From the NCBI GenBank assembly GCA_964420365.1, contig CAYQTA010000027.1, forward strand, positions 1 through 44,605: a DNA stretch of 44,605 nucleotides. Direction: 5' to 3'. Origin of the DNA: JAMOQA01 sp964420365. Its GTDB lineage: Bacteria > Acidobacteriota > Polarisedimenticolia > J045. The position numbers and the translations under genes were made by a program. This document shows, one piece after another, positions 8,287 to 17,004 of the stretch (its first letter is position 1; each line of letters opens with the position of its first letter). The notes below the pieces were generated by a model. The model made no database searches, was not told the origin of the DNA, and saw only the letters and a program-made list of their open reading frames with translations.

Positions 8287-11200
8287 TGATGTCGCGATCT
8301 CGCCTGTCACCCGTCGCGATCACCGCCCTGGCGGTACTCCTCGCCGGGCTGCTGCCGGTTGCCGCCCAGGCCCCGAACCTGACGACGGCCCCCGCGATGC
8401 AGCCCTTCCGGCTCGAGCCGAACCACGGCAGGCCCGGGGAGACCCTCCAGGTCGCCGGTCGCGGTCCCGCCTTCGACGACCGGGTGCAGTCGGTCTCCTT
8501 CGAACCGGGGGGCGTCCGCGTCGTCCGCTGGCACCAGCCCGAGAAGGGCCGTCTCGTGCTGCGGCTCGAGATCGATCCCCACGCCACGCCGGGGCCACGC
8601 ACCCTGGTGATCACGACGGTGCCCCCGCCACCGGTCACCTTCACGGCGGCGGCGCCTCCGTCCCAGCCGGTCACGAAGCGCTACCCGTCCGCGTTCCTGG
8701 TCGACACTCCACCGGCGGAGACCGGGACGGGGGGCGGCCAGCCCGACCTGGCGACGGGCCCGTCCCTCGCCGGTCCTCCCCTCCGGCTCGAGCCGAACCA
8801 CGGCAAGCCGGGGGATCGACTGGAGGTGGCGGGAACGGGAACCGCCTTCGCCGACCGGGTGCAGTCGATCTCGTTCGAGCCGGGGGACGTGCGGGTCCTC
8901 CGGTCCGTCCAGCGGGGCGCGGGCAGGGTCCAGCTCCTCGTCGAGGTCGACGACCGGGCTCCCCCGGGCCCGCGAACCCTGGTCGTCACGACCCTGAAGC
9001 CGCCACCCGCGACGCTCACCACGGCGGCCCCCCCGCCCCAGCAGGTGACGAAACGCTACCCCGCCGCGTTCACCGTCGACCCCCGGCCGGTGGTGCAGCC
9101 CGGGGACCAGCTCCCCGGGGGGATCGACCGGATCGAGCGCCCGGATCTCGACCGGCTCCCCGGCATCGAGGAGATCCCGGGGCGGGGGGAGCGGCCGTCT
9201 CCCCTCGGCCCGAAGGTGGTCCGGGTGAAGCCCGCGCGGGTGAAGCCCGGCGCCACCGTCGAGCTGGAGCTCTTCGGAACGAACTTCCGGCCGGGGATGA
9301 CCCTCGACCTCGGGCGGGACATCCTCGTCCTCCAGCCGATCTTCGTCCTGTCCGGAACGCGCGCGAAGGCGCGCGTCCAGGTCTCCCCCGGCGCCGTGCC
9401 CGGGCCGCGGGTCGTCCTCGCGACCGTTCCGGGCTTCACCGTGGCGAGGGGCCCGGCGACGCTGCTGGTCGACAGCGGGCTCCCCGGGAACGTCCGGCCG
9501 GGGATCCGTCCGGGGATCGCCCACCGGGTGCGGCCCCCGGAGAAGAAGCTTCCCGCCCTCCCGGCGGGCCCGCGGGTCGACCGGGTCGTCCCGGACCGGT
9601 TCGTGGCGGGACAGCGGGTGACCGTGCGGATCACGGGCAAGAACCTCCTGCCGGGCACGCGCTTTTCCTTCGGGCCGGGCACCAGGGTCGTGGAGGCCCC
9701 GGTCCTCACCGACCTGCGCCACGGGCAGGTAACCGTCGAGATCGACCCCGGGGCGAAGCCCGGGGCGCGCAAGGTGCTCGCCGTTCGCGGGGAGTACCGG
9801 AACGAGGGGCCGGCGACGATCGAGGTCGCCTCGGGATTCGAGGTGAGCGGCCCGCGCCGGGTGTTCGTTCCCCACGGGGAGATCGAGCTGGTCAGCCCCG
9901 AGGATCCCGTCGACCGTGGATGCCTCGGCCTCACCTGCGCGCCGCCCCGCCTCGACGACGGCACGGTCTTCTCGTGGCGGGAGTCGAACCCGGGCCTCGC
10001 CCACCACTTCCTGCTCGAGATCGTCGACAGGGACGGCAACGTCCTGGCCCGGGCGAAGACGACGAAGCCTTCCTACCGCCCGAACGCCGCCTTCCTCGCC
10101 TCCCTGCCGGCGGACGTGCCGGGCGAGGAGGCGGGGAGCGAGGCCGGAGGGGCCGGGGGCGGTGAGACGACCGGCGGCGGCGTGGTGAACGTCCCCGGGC
10201 TCGGCCCGCCTGCCGTTCCCCTGGCGGCAACCGCGACGACCACGGCGCCGACGACGGACCTGGTGCTGGAGCAGCTCCGCAAGCCGGGAACCGCCTGGTG
10301 GAAGGTGACCGGCTTCTGGCGGGCCGGGGACGAGGACGAGTGGATCGCCGTGGAGGAGTCGGAGACCCGCCCGATCGTCCTCCCCCTGCCGGCCCGCGGC
10401 GCCAACGACTGCTCGGCGGCGGCACCCGGGTCGTCCCTCCTGGTGCTCGGGTCCTCCCCCGCCCCGGGAGAGGAGCTGCCCCCCGCCTGCGAGGGAACGG
10501 TGCTCTGCGCCGGCTCGATCGTCGCCCTGGGCGGCACGATCGACCTCTCCCGGAGTCCTTACGACCCCGGCAGCCTCGTGCAGGCCCACTTCGGTGGACC
10601 GCCGACCGTGGTGCCCGTCGCCTTCGACAACGTCTTCATCGACTGGGGGGACTTCTCGGCGCCGGAGCGCCTCGAGGTCGCGCCGACCGCGGCGGCGGAC
10701 CTCTCCCGGGTCGAGCTCGTCCGGCCCGACGGCAGCCCGGTCTCCCATCGGTACCTGCGACCGGGAACCTACCGGGTACGGATCTACACGCTGAAGCACC
10801 CGGACGAGGACGTTGCCGAGAACGTGATGCCCGCCCTCCAGGAGAACGCGGGCCTCGCCCAGGGCCTCGGGATGCCGGCCGTGCAGGCGCAGGGAGTAAC
10901 CACCGCCACGACGGCGGCCCCGGCGGCCGGCGCCCTCGCCGACATGCTGGCCGGTCCCGATCTCTCCGACGCTTTCCTGGTCGCCTGCACGGAGATCGAG
11001 ATCGTCGCTCCGCCGGGGGCGGGCGCGGACGGGTTCCTCGAGCTGCTCTCCGCCCGGATCGTCTGGCCCGACCCGTGGTCCGGCACCGACGAACCGGAGG
11101 TCAGCGAGTGCTCCGAGGCGTTCCGCCCGGGCGTGACGATCACCTACCACGGGCGCGGCCGGGCGCGCGTGCGGTGGTACCTGGACGGGGAACGGGAACC

Positions 11201-14096
11201 GTTCGCCGTCACCGAGACCCCCGGCAGCCTGCCCGGAGTCTCCATCGAGGACGGCACGGCCGGCCGGCGGCCCTTCACCGTCTGGCTCGACGCCCCGCTG
11301 CCCCTGGCCGCCCGCCGGGAGCCGCACAGGATCCGGGCCGTCGTCGAGGGGGGCGCCCCGGCGAGGGAGGCCCCCGGAACGGGTGGGGTCGACCAGGGCC
11401 CGGGCGGAACGCCGGGCCACGGCACGGTCCCGACCCTGGTGCCCGGCGCACGGCGGAACCCGGCGGCGGCACGCCGGCATTACCGGGCGCCGAACCTCGG
11501 CGGCCTCGCCGGCTCGGCGCTCGACCCCGGCCCACCGGTCACGACGTCGAACGCGGCCGGGATCGCCCGGGTGACCTCGCCGGTCCTCGGTTCCGTCGAC
11601 GCCTCCGCCCTGCAGGGTCCTCACACCGAGGTCGAGGCGCCGGAACGGAGCTTCCGGGTCCGGCCGATCGGCGAGGGCGAGGCGTGCGCCCTGGTCTTCG
11701 CCACGGCGGACTCCGGCAGGGTCCGGGTGACCGACCTCGTCGATCTCTCCCGCGACGGGGACCGGGTGACCGGCCGGGGCGTCGTCGCCGTCGCGCTTCC
11801 CGACGGGAGCGGCGGCATCACGTACGGCCGGGTCCCGGTCCGCTTCGCCGACCTGGTGGTCGGCGACACGACCGGCGGGGAGTGGACGATCACCTCGGGC
11901 ACGATCGAGGACGACGCGGACGCGGCGATGGAGGCGGCCGGGTTCCAGGTGCACGTCACGCACCTGCGCCTCGACGGGCAGGCCCTGGCCCTTTCCGGGG
12001 AGGTGAGGCTGACGCCCCTCCAGGAGCTGCCGGCCTCCGCCGGCTCGTCCCGGATGCCGGCCTTCCCGTTCTCCGGGGCGACGGTCCTGCCGGAGGGCGG
12101 GTTCGTCGCCGAGGCGGCCGCGGGCCAGCCGGTTCCGGCCGCCCTCGGGTGGTCCGGGATCGGGCTCTCCTTCCGCCGGGCCACGCTGGACCTGGCCACG
12201 ACCGCGGGCAACGGGCCGCCGATCGCCGACTGCGCGACCGTCTCCGGTCCCGCGTTCCTCGGGATCGTCGTCGACGGCGAGGCGACTCTCCCCCGGCTGC
12301 GCCTGGGCGACCAGGAGCTGCGGCCGGATCCCTTCCCCTTCCAGCAGTGGGCCATCGCCCCGGCCGGCCTCGCCGGCACGCTGGACGCGGGGGGCTGGCG
12401 GCAGCAGGTGACGTTCTCCGGGGGCATCCGGGCGGACCTCTCGGACCTGCGCCTCCACGCCTGCGGTGGAGCGTTCGACGCCCGGCTGGGGATCACGGTG
12501 AGCGAGTGGCCGCTGCTCGGCGTGCCTCTCTCCGGGGAGATCCGGATCACCGAGGACCAGGGGATCCTGTCCCGGTTCGACCCGGTCTCGGTGACCCGGG
12601 ATCTCGGCCCGGTCACCCTGGACATCCGCCACGCGACCTTCGAGAAGGCGCCCGACCTGGACGAGTGGGTCGTCTCCCTCGAGGCCGATCTCGTCTACCG
12701 TGACGGGGGCCACGAGACCCTCCGGGCCCCGCTCGACGGGGCGCGCATCGCGGCGGACGGGCGGCTCCTCGCCCCGAACCTGGAGGATCCCTGGATCCCC
12801 CTGGATGCGCGCGACGTCACGATCGGGGGCTGGCCCGCCACCGTCCACCGCGTCGGGATCCTCGGCGGCCCGGGGGAGTTCACGATCTCCCTGGACGCGA
12901 CGTTCGACCTCGGGGACGACCTGGCGGCCCAGTCGGGCACGGTGGACCTGCAGTTCCGGCCCGGCCGCGAGGCCGCCTCGTTCGTCGCCCAGCGGTTCGC
13001 GGACCTCGCGCCCTCCTTCGAGTTCCCGCCGGGATCGCCGGTCGTCAGCGGGAACGCCCGCCTCCACTTCGAGACCTCGGCCGGGCTGCCCCGCTGGATC
13101 GGGGAGGGGCACCTCGAGGTGATCGGCGCCCAGGTGGACGCCGGCTTCGTCTTCGGGCGGACGTCCGGCGTCTACTGGCTGGCCCGGGCCGAGGTCGCCC
13201 TGCCCCAGCCCCTCAGCCTGGGGAACACCGGCGTCCTGCTCCACGCCTTCCGGGGGGGGCTCGGGGTCAACGTCGACCTGAACACGCTCCGCGGTCCCCT
13301 CGAGGACGTCCGGCCCGGTCCCCGGGGGATCGTCCTCTCGGCGGGCGCCCGGGTCTCGTCCGCCGACCGGTTCACCGCCTGGGCCGATGGCGACCTGTCG
13401 ATGCGCCTGCTCGGCCACCCGGAGGTCCGGCTGGACGGGGACTTCTGGGTCCTCGACCGGTCTCCCTCCGGGGACGCCCCGCTCCACGCGTGCCTCCGGT
13501 TCGACGGGGGAGCCTTCCACGCGGCCGCCTGGGGAGAGTTCAGCTACCTGGACGGCGCGCTGCGGGTGACGGCACCCGCCGTCGGCGACCCCTGCAACGC
13601 TGGAAACGCGGCGGTCTCCCTCTACTTCGCCGGGTCCGACTGGCACGTCTACGTGGGCCAGGACGACCCGTCCCTCCGGCTGCGGGGAAGCTTCCTCGGG
13701 ATCGAGGGATCGACCTACATGATGCTCGACCCGGGCCGGTACCGGTGCGGCAGCAACATCCAGGCCCACCTCCACTGGGGCGGCGACCTCTGGGGCTGGG
13801 GCGCCCACGCCGACATCGACGCGGTGATGGATACGCGGTCGGACATCCAGCTCCTTCCGCCCCACATGCACGGCGAGTTCGACGTCTCGGTGGACGTCGA
13901 GGCCGGGCTCGACACGCCGGTCGGATGCCTGTGCGTGAACCCGGGGGTCCGGGCCCACGTCACCGTCGACGTGCCTCCGCCCAGCATGTGCGCGAAGGCG
14001 ACGATCCGCTTCGGGCGGATCTGCTGGTGCGCCCTCGGCTGCTGCAAGACCTACGAGGCGACGATCCCGGAGATCTGCCTCGGGATCGGGGGGTGA
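8286..14096 (+). CDS. Giant exported protein with four IPT/TIG-like repeats and Cys-rich C-terminus
   Basis: A 1,936-aa protein with a signal peptide (SPVAITALAVLLAGLLPVAA, cleavage near residue 28). The start overlaps the upstream stop by one base. Four IPT/TIG-like repeats are visible at about residues 40-115, 165-240, 310-385 and 430-508. The first two are near copies (RLEPNHGRPGETLQVAG and RLEPNHGKPGDRLEVAG), each ending GPRTLV. A region at about 530-700 looks FN3-like, and 780-860 contains a PKD-like stretch (SPVSHRYLRPGTYRVRIYTL). The long C-terminal half is all beta, with repeated short strands. The last 58 residues contain eight Cys (GCLCVN, RICWCALGCC, EIC), probably disulfide-bonded or metal-binding outside the cytoplasm. 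No catalytic motif is seen. Probably a surface structural or adhesive protein working with its operon neighbours; the exact role is unknown. Confidence 0.82.
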   Translation: MMSRSRLSPVAITALAVLLAGLLPVAAQAPNLTTAPAMQPFRLEPNHGRPGETLQVAGRGPAFDDRVQSVSFEPGGVRVVRWHQPEKGRLVLRLEIDPHATPGPRTLVITTVPPPPVTFTAAAPPSQPVTKRYPSAFLVDTPPAETGTGGGQPDLATGPSLAGPPLRLEPNHGKPGDRLEVAGTGTAFADRVQSISFEPGDVRVLRSVQRGAGRVQLLVEVDDRAPPGPRTLVVTTLKPPPATLTTAAPPPQQVTKRYPAAFTVDPRPVVQPGDQLPGGIDRIERPDLDRLPGIEEIPGRGERPSPLGPKVVRVKPARVKPGATVELELFGTNFRPGMTLDLGRDILVLQPIFVLSGTRAKARVQVSPGAVPGPRVVLATVPGFTVARGPATLLVDSGLPGNVRPGIRPGIAHRVRPPEKKLPALPAGPRVDRVVPDRFVAGQRVTVRITGKNLLPGTRFSFGPGTRVVEAPVLTDLRHGQVTVEIDPGAKPGARKVLAVRGEYRNEGPATIEVASGFEVSGPRRVFVPHGEIELVSPEDPVDRGCLGLTCAPPRLDDGTVFSWRESNPGLAHHFLLEIVDRDGNVLARAKTTKPSYRPNAAFLASLPADVPGEEAGSEAGGAGGGETTGGGVVNVPGLGPPAVPLAATATTTAPTTDLVLEQLRKPGTAWWKVTGFWRAGDEDEWIAVEESETRPIVLPLPARGANDCSAAAPGSSLLVLGSSPAPGEELPPACEGTVLCAGSIVALGGTIDLSRSPYDPGSLVQAHFGGPPTVVPVAFDNVFIDWGDFSAPERLEVAPTAAADLSRVELVRPDGSPVSHRYLRPGTYRVRIYTLKHPDEDVAENVMPALQENAGLAQGLGMPAVQAQGVTTATTAAPAAGALADMLAGPDLSDAFLVACTEIEIVAPPGAGADGFLELLSARIVWPDPWSGTDEPEVSECSEAFRPGVTITYHGRGRARVRWYLDGEREPFAVTETPGSLPGVSIEDGTAGRRPFTVWLDAPLPLAARREPHRIRAVVEGGAPAREAPGTGGVDQGPGGTPGHGTVPTLVPGARRNPAAARRHYRAPNLGGLAGSALDPGPPVTTSNAAGIARVTSPVLGSVDASALQGPHTEVEAPERSFRVRPIGEGEACALVFATADSGRVRVTDLVDLSRDGDRVTGRGVVAVALPDGSGGITYGRVPVRFADLVVGDTTGGEWTITSGTIEDDADAAMEAAGFQVHVTHLRLDGQALALSGEVRLTPLQELPASAGSSRMPAFPFSGATVLPEGGFVAEAAAGQPVPAALGWSGIGLSFRRATLDLATTAGNGPPIADCATVSGPAFLGIVVDGEATLPRLRLGDQELRPDPFPFQQWAIAPAGLAGTLDAGGWRQQVTFSGGIRADLSDLRLHACGGAFDARLGITVSEWPLLGVPLSGEIRITEDQGILSRFDPVSVTRDLGPVTLDIRHATFEKAPDLDEWVVSLEADLVYRDGGHETLRAPLDGARIAADGRLLAPNLEDPWIPLDARDVTIGGWPATVHRVGILGGPGEFTISLDATFDLGDDLAAQSGTVDLQFRPGREAASFVAQRFADLAPSFEFPPGSPVVSGNARLHFETSAGLPRWIGEGHLEVIGAQVDAGFVFGRTSGVYWLARAEVALPQPLSLGNTGVLLHAFRGGLGVNVDLNTLRGPLEDVRPGPRGIVLSAGARVSSADRFTAWADGDLSMRLLGHPEVRLDGDFWVLDRSPSGDAPLHACLRFDGGAFHAAAWGEFSYLDGALRVTAPAVGDPCNAGNAAVSLYFAGSDWHVYVGQDDPSLRLRGSFLGIEGSTYMMLDPGRYRCGSNIQAHLHWGGDLWGWGAHADIDAVMDTRSDIQLLPPHMHGEFDVSVDVEAGLDTPVGCLCVNPGVRAHVTVDVPPPSMCAKATIRFGRICWCALGCCKTYEATIPEICLGIGG

Positions 14097-14099
14097 TCG

Positions 14100-16130
14100 A
14101 TGACCACGCTCGCGACGTCCTGCCGCCGCATCCTGCCGCTCGTCCTGCTGTGCCTCGTCGCCGCGGTCCCGTCCCCGGCGGGCGGGAAGAAGGCGCCCCC
14201 CACCCTCGGGGCCGGTGACCTCGGTGTCCTGGTCACCGCGGACCCCGGCGGGGGAATGCGCGTCTTCTGGAACCCGCCGGAGGAGACCTGGCCCGCCGGC
14301 GGTTACCGGGTCGAACGGCTGTCCGGTCACCGGGCGACGGTGATCGCCGAGGGGCTCTTCCCCGGCAGTGACACCGAGGCCCTCGCCCGCCTCGACGAGA
14401 AGGACCGGGAAGGACTGGCCCGCGCCGGGGAGGCGTTCCGCCGGGGCGAGCCGATCGGCTTCGCCGGAGGGGTGCTGTTCCTCTCCGCTCTCCGGGACTT
14501 CGACTTCGCCCGGGCCCTCGGCATCGCCTGCGTCGATCCCTCCCCCCCGACCGATGGATCGTTCCGCTACCGGGTCAGCGCCCTTGACGCGAGCGGGAGG
14601 GTCCTCGCGCGGGGGACGACCGTGAAGGTCCGGGCGGGCCAGGAGGCCCCCCTCCCGCCGGCACCGACGGACGTCACGGTCTCCGCTTCCCGGGAGGGGA
14701 TGACGGTCCGGTGGCGGAACCGGCTCCCCGCGGAGGAGGGCCAGGCCCCCGCGGTTCTCTTCCTCGTCCTGCGCCGGGACGCGCGCGCCCCGGGGGCGAA
14801 ACCGGTCGGCAACGGTCCCGCCCTGCTGCAGGACGGCGTCTCGGGCGCCTTCCTCGACCGGGAGCCCCCGGTGGCGACGACGGTCGAGTACTCCGTCGTG
14901 CCCCTCGACCCGTTCGGGCGCCGCGGCCCCGCCTCGGAACCCGTCGAGGCCTGGTCCCCGGACTGGAAGGCGCTGGCGCCGCCCCCGGAGGTCGTCGTCC
15001 AGGCCGGGCCGGGAGCGGTCCGCGTCTCCTGGCAGGCCGATGCCAACCCGCACCGCAAGGGCTGGATCGTGGCGCGGGCCACCGGGGCCCACGGACCGTT
15101 CGAGCCGCTGGTGGAAGAGCCCCTCGCGGAGAGCTCCTTCCGGGACCGGGAGGGGACCCCGGGCGCGGTCTACTGGTACGCCGTGCGCGCCGTCGACGAG
15201 CGGGGCCTCGAGGGGGAGTGGGCGGTTTCCCGGGCGGTTCGCTTCCTCCGGGCCGCGCCGATTCCGCCCCCGGTGGACCTGGAGGCGACCGCGAGCGAGG
15301 GCCGCGTCGAGCTTCGCTGGCGACCCGGCGGGAAGGAGCGCCTCGCCGGCTGGATCGTCGAGCGGGCCACCGGGAAGGACGGAGCGTTCCGTCCCCTCCA
15401 CCGGGGCGTCACCGCCGGCACCCGCTTCGTCGACCGGTACCCCCGGGACCTGGGCGGCCTCTTCCGCTACCGCGTGGTCGCCGTGGGCCCGGGCGGCGAC
15501 CGCTCCGATCCCTCCGCCGTCGTCGAGGTGCCCCTGCCCGACACCCGCCCCCCGGCCCCGCCCCGGATCGTCCGCGCGGACGGCCTCGGCGGTGGCGTGC
15601 ACCTTGCCTGGGAGGCGGGCGCCCGGGACCCGGGGCTCGCCGGGTGGCTGGTGCTCCGCTCCCCGCTCGAGGATGCCCTGGGCGAGGTCCTGACCCCGGA
15701 GCCGCTCCCGGTGGAAACGACCGAGTTCCACGACACGGGCGTGGCGGCGGGAGACGTCCGGTACTACCGGGTCGTCGCCGTCGACGCGGCCGGGAACCGG
15801 TCGGAGCCGGCCGGCCCGGTCGCGGTGCGGGCGACCCCGCTCCCGCTGCCGGTGCCGCCCCGGCCCGCGGTGAAGCTGGCCGTCTCCCCCCACCGGCACG
15901 CCGTGCTCCACTTCCCGGCGCCGGACCGGCCCGACGTGCGCTGGGCGGTCCAGCGGCGGACCGGGGACGGGCCCTGGGTCCGGATCGCCGGGCCCCTCCC
16001 GGCGGACGCGACGACCGCGCGGGACGACCGGCTTCCCCCGGCAGGAACGAAGGTCGCCTGGCGCCTGGTCGCCCTCGGCTCCGACGGCCGACCCGGCCCC
16101 GCCGGCCCGGAGGCCGCGCTGCCCGAGTAG
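14100..16130 (+). CDS. Exported multi-FN3-domain protein
   Basis: A 676-aa protein, last gene of the operon, starting 3 nt after the upstream stop. The signal peptide is ILPLVLLCLVAAVPSPAGG. At least five fibronectin type III-like units follow, recognised by recurring strands such as MRVFWNPPEE...YRVERL, MTVRWRNRLP, VRVSWQADANPHRKGWIVAR, VELRWRPGGKERLAGWIVER and VHLAWEAGARDPGLAGWLVL. Each is followed by a late YR(Y)RV(V/S)A strand (FRYRVVAVGPGGDRSDP, VRYYRVVAVDAAGNRSEP). There is no enzymatic domain. Such arrays usually act as spacers or binding modules on secreted or surface proteins. No LPXTG, PEP-CTERM or type IX sorting tail is seen, so it may be soluble periplasmic or held by its partners. 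Confidence 0.85.
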   Translation: MTTLATSCRRILPLVLLCLVAAVPSPAGGKKAPPTLGAGDLGVLVTADPGGGMRVFWNPPEETWPAGGYRVERLSGHRATVIAEGLFPGSDTEALARLDEKDREGLARAGEAFRRGEPIGFAGGVLFLSALRDFDFARALGIACVDPSPPTDGSFRYRVSALDASGRVLARGTTVKVRAGQEAPLPPAPTDVTVSASREGMTVRWRNRLPAEEGQAPAVLFLVLRRDARAPGAKPVGNGPALLQDGVSGAFLDREPPVATTVEYSVVPLDPFGRRGPASEPVEAWSPDWKALAPPPEVVVQAGPGAVRVSWQADANPHRKGWIVARATGAHGPFEPLVEEPLAESSFRDREGTPGAVYWYAVRAVDERGLEGEWAVSRAVRFLRAAPIPPPVDLEATASEGRVELRWRPGGKERLAGWIVERATGKDGAFRPLHRGVTAGTRFVDRYPRDLGGLFRYRVVAVGPGGDRSDPSAVVEVPLPDTRPPAPPRIVRADGLGGGVHLAWEAGARDPGLAGWLVLRSPLEDALGEVLTPEPLPVETTEFHDTGVAAGDVRYYRVVAVDAAGNRSEPAGPVAVRATPLPLPVPPRPAVKLAVSPHRHAVLHFPAPDRPDVRWAVQRRTGDGPWVRIAGPLPADATTARDDRLPPAGTKVAWRLVALGSDGRPGPAGPEAALPE

Positions 16131-16152
16131 GCCCGCCGCGTCCCTCGACGCC

Positions 16153-17004
16153 TCACTCGCCGCCGGGCCCCGCGGGGCCCGGCGGTTTCTTCCCGGTCGC
16201 CGCGAGCAGGCGCTCGAGGGCGGCGAGGAACGCGGGCGGGTCCTCGAGGTGGGGGAAGTGACCGCGACCCTCGAGGACGATCGCGTCGAAGCCCGGGTGG
16301 AAGCGGCGGTTCCCGGGAACGCTGGTCGGCGCGAGGGTTCCCTGGATCGCGCGGACCGGGATGCCGAGGGCGGCGAGGCGGCGGAGGGCCTCCCCCTGGT
16401 CGTGGGCGAACGACGCCTCGAGCAGCGCGACCGCGATCGCCGGGTCCGAGGCGACCATCTCGTCGGTCACCCGCCGGACCAGTCCCGGGTCGGTCCCGCG
16501 CGGGAAGATCGTGGGGACGATCTTCCGGCCGGTGCCGGCGAAGTCCTCCCGGTACGAGGCGAGCAGCTTCTCCCGGGCGCGGCCGCGGAACGGCCGGCCG
16601 ACGTCGTGGAACGCGTCGACCGCGACGACGGCGCGGCAGGTGCCGGGACCGAGCCGGGCGGCAGCCTCGGCGGAGACCGGGCCGCCCATCGAGTGGCCGA
16701 CCAGGACCACGGGGCCCTCCGTCACCCGCCGCACGACGGCGGCGACGTCCTCCCCGAGCCGTTCGATCGTCCAGGTTCCCGGCGGGCGCTCCCGGGAGGA
16801 TTCGCCGTGCCCCGGCAGGTCGAGGGCGACGACCCGGCGCCGCCCGGCCAGCGGCCCGAAGACCCGGTCCCAGTGCCCCCGCGAGCAGCACCACCCGTGG
16901 ACGAGGACCAGCGCGGGGCTCCCCTCCCCCGCGGCCTCGCCGGCGACCTCGCCCCCGCCGGGAACCGGTACCCGGAACGGCTCCCCGCCGAGGAGCACCT
17001 TCAC
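16153..17004 (-). CDS. Alpha/beta-fold hydrolase
   Basis: 283-aa cytoplasmic hydrolase of the alpha/beta fold. Visible: oxyanion-hole HGW (residues 36-38), the DLPGHGES strand (62-69), nucleophile elbow GHSMGG with Ser105, and catalytic His249 in GRGHFPHLE. The usual acidic residue after strand 6 is not obvious, because GTLAPT stands where GxxD is common, so another Asp may serve. The GTG start at 17004 overlaps the upstream phosphatase stop (GTGA), which decides the start and implies translational coupling. Substrate unknown; an esterase or C-C hydrolase is possible. Its last codons contain a 24-bp perfect palindrome that probably terminates the convergent operon. Confidence 0.88.
   Translation of the reverse strand: MKVLLGGEPFRVPVPGGGEVAGEAAGEGSPALVLVHGWCCSRGHWDRVFGPLAGRRRVVALDLPGHGESSRERPPGTWTIERLGEDVAAVVRRVTEGPVVLVGHSMGGPVSAEAAARLGPGTCRAVVAVDAFHDVGRPFRGRAREKLLASYREDFAGTGRKIVPTIFPRGTDPGLVRRVTDEMVASDPAIAVALLEASFAHDQGEALRRLAALGIPVRAIQGTLAPTSVPGNRRFHPGFDAIVLEGRGHFPHLEDPPAFLAALERLLAATGKKPPGPAGPGGE
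16161..16191 (+). terminator. Palindromic terminator embedded in the 3' end of the convergent hydrolase gene
   Basis: A 24-nt perfect palindrome (two arms CGCCGGGCCCCG and CGGGGCCCGGCG, 16161-16184) is followed by GTTTCTT. It lies 30 nt after the stop of the FN3 gene, so it fits a rho-independent terminator for plus-strand transcription. The Pro/Gly-rich C-terminus of the hydrolase (PPGPAGPGG) is encoded by it. Confidence 0.65.

Noticed and set aside
2815..15911. Very long minus-strand open frames (for example 2815-8310 and 8307-15911) opposite the surface operon
   Set aside because: They are artefacts of high GC content at third codon positions. They read as Arg/Gly/Pro/Asp-rich low complexity, lack ribosome sites, and lie antisense to genes with signal peptides and repeated domains.
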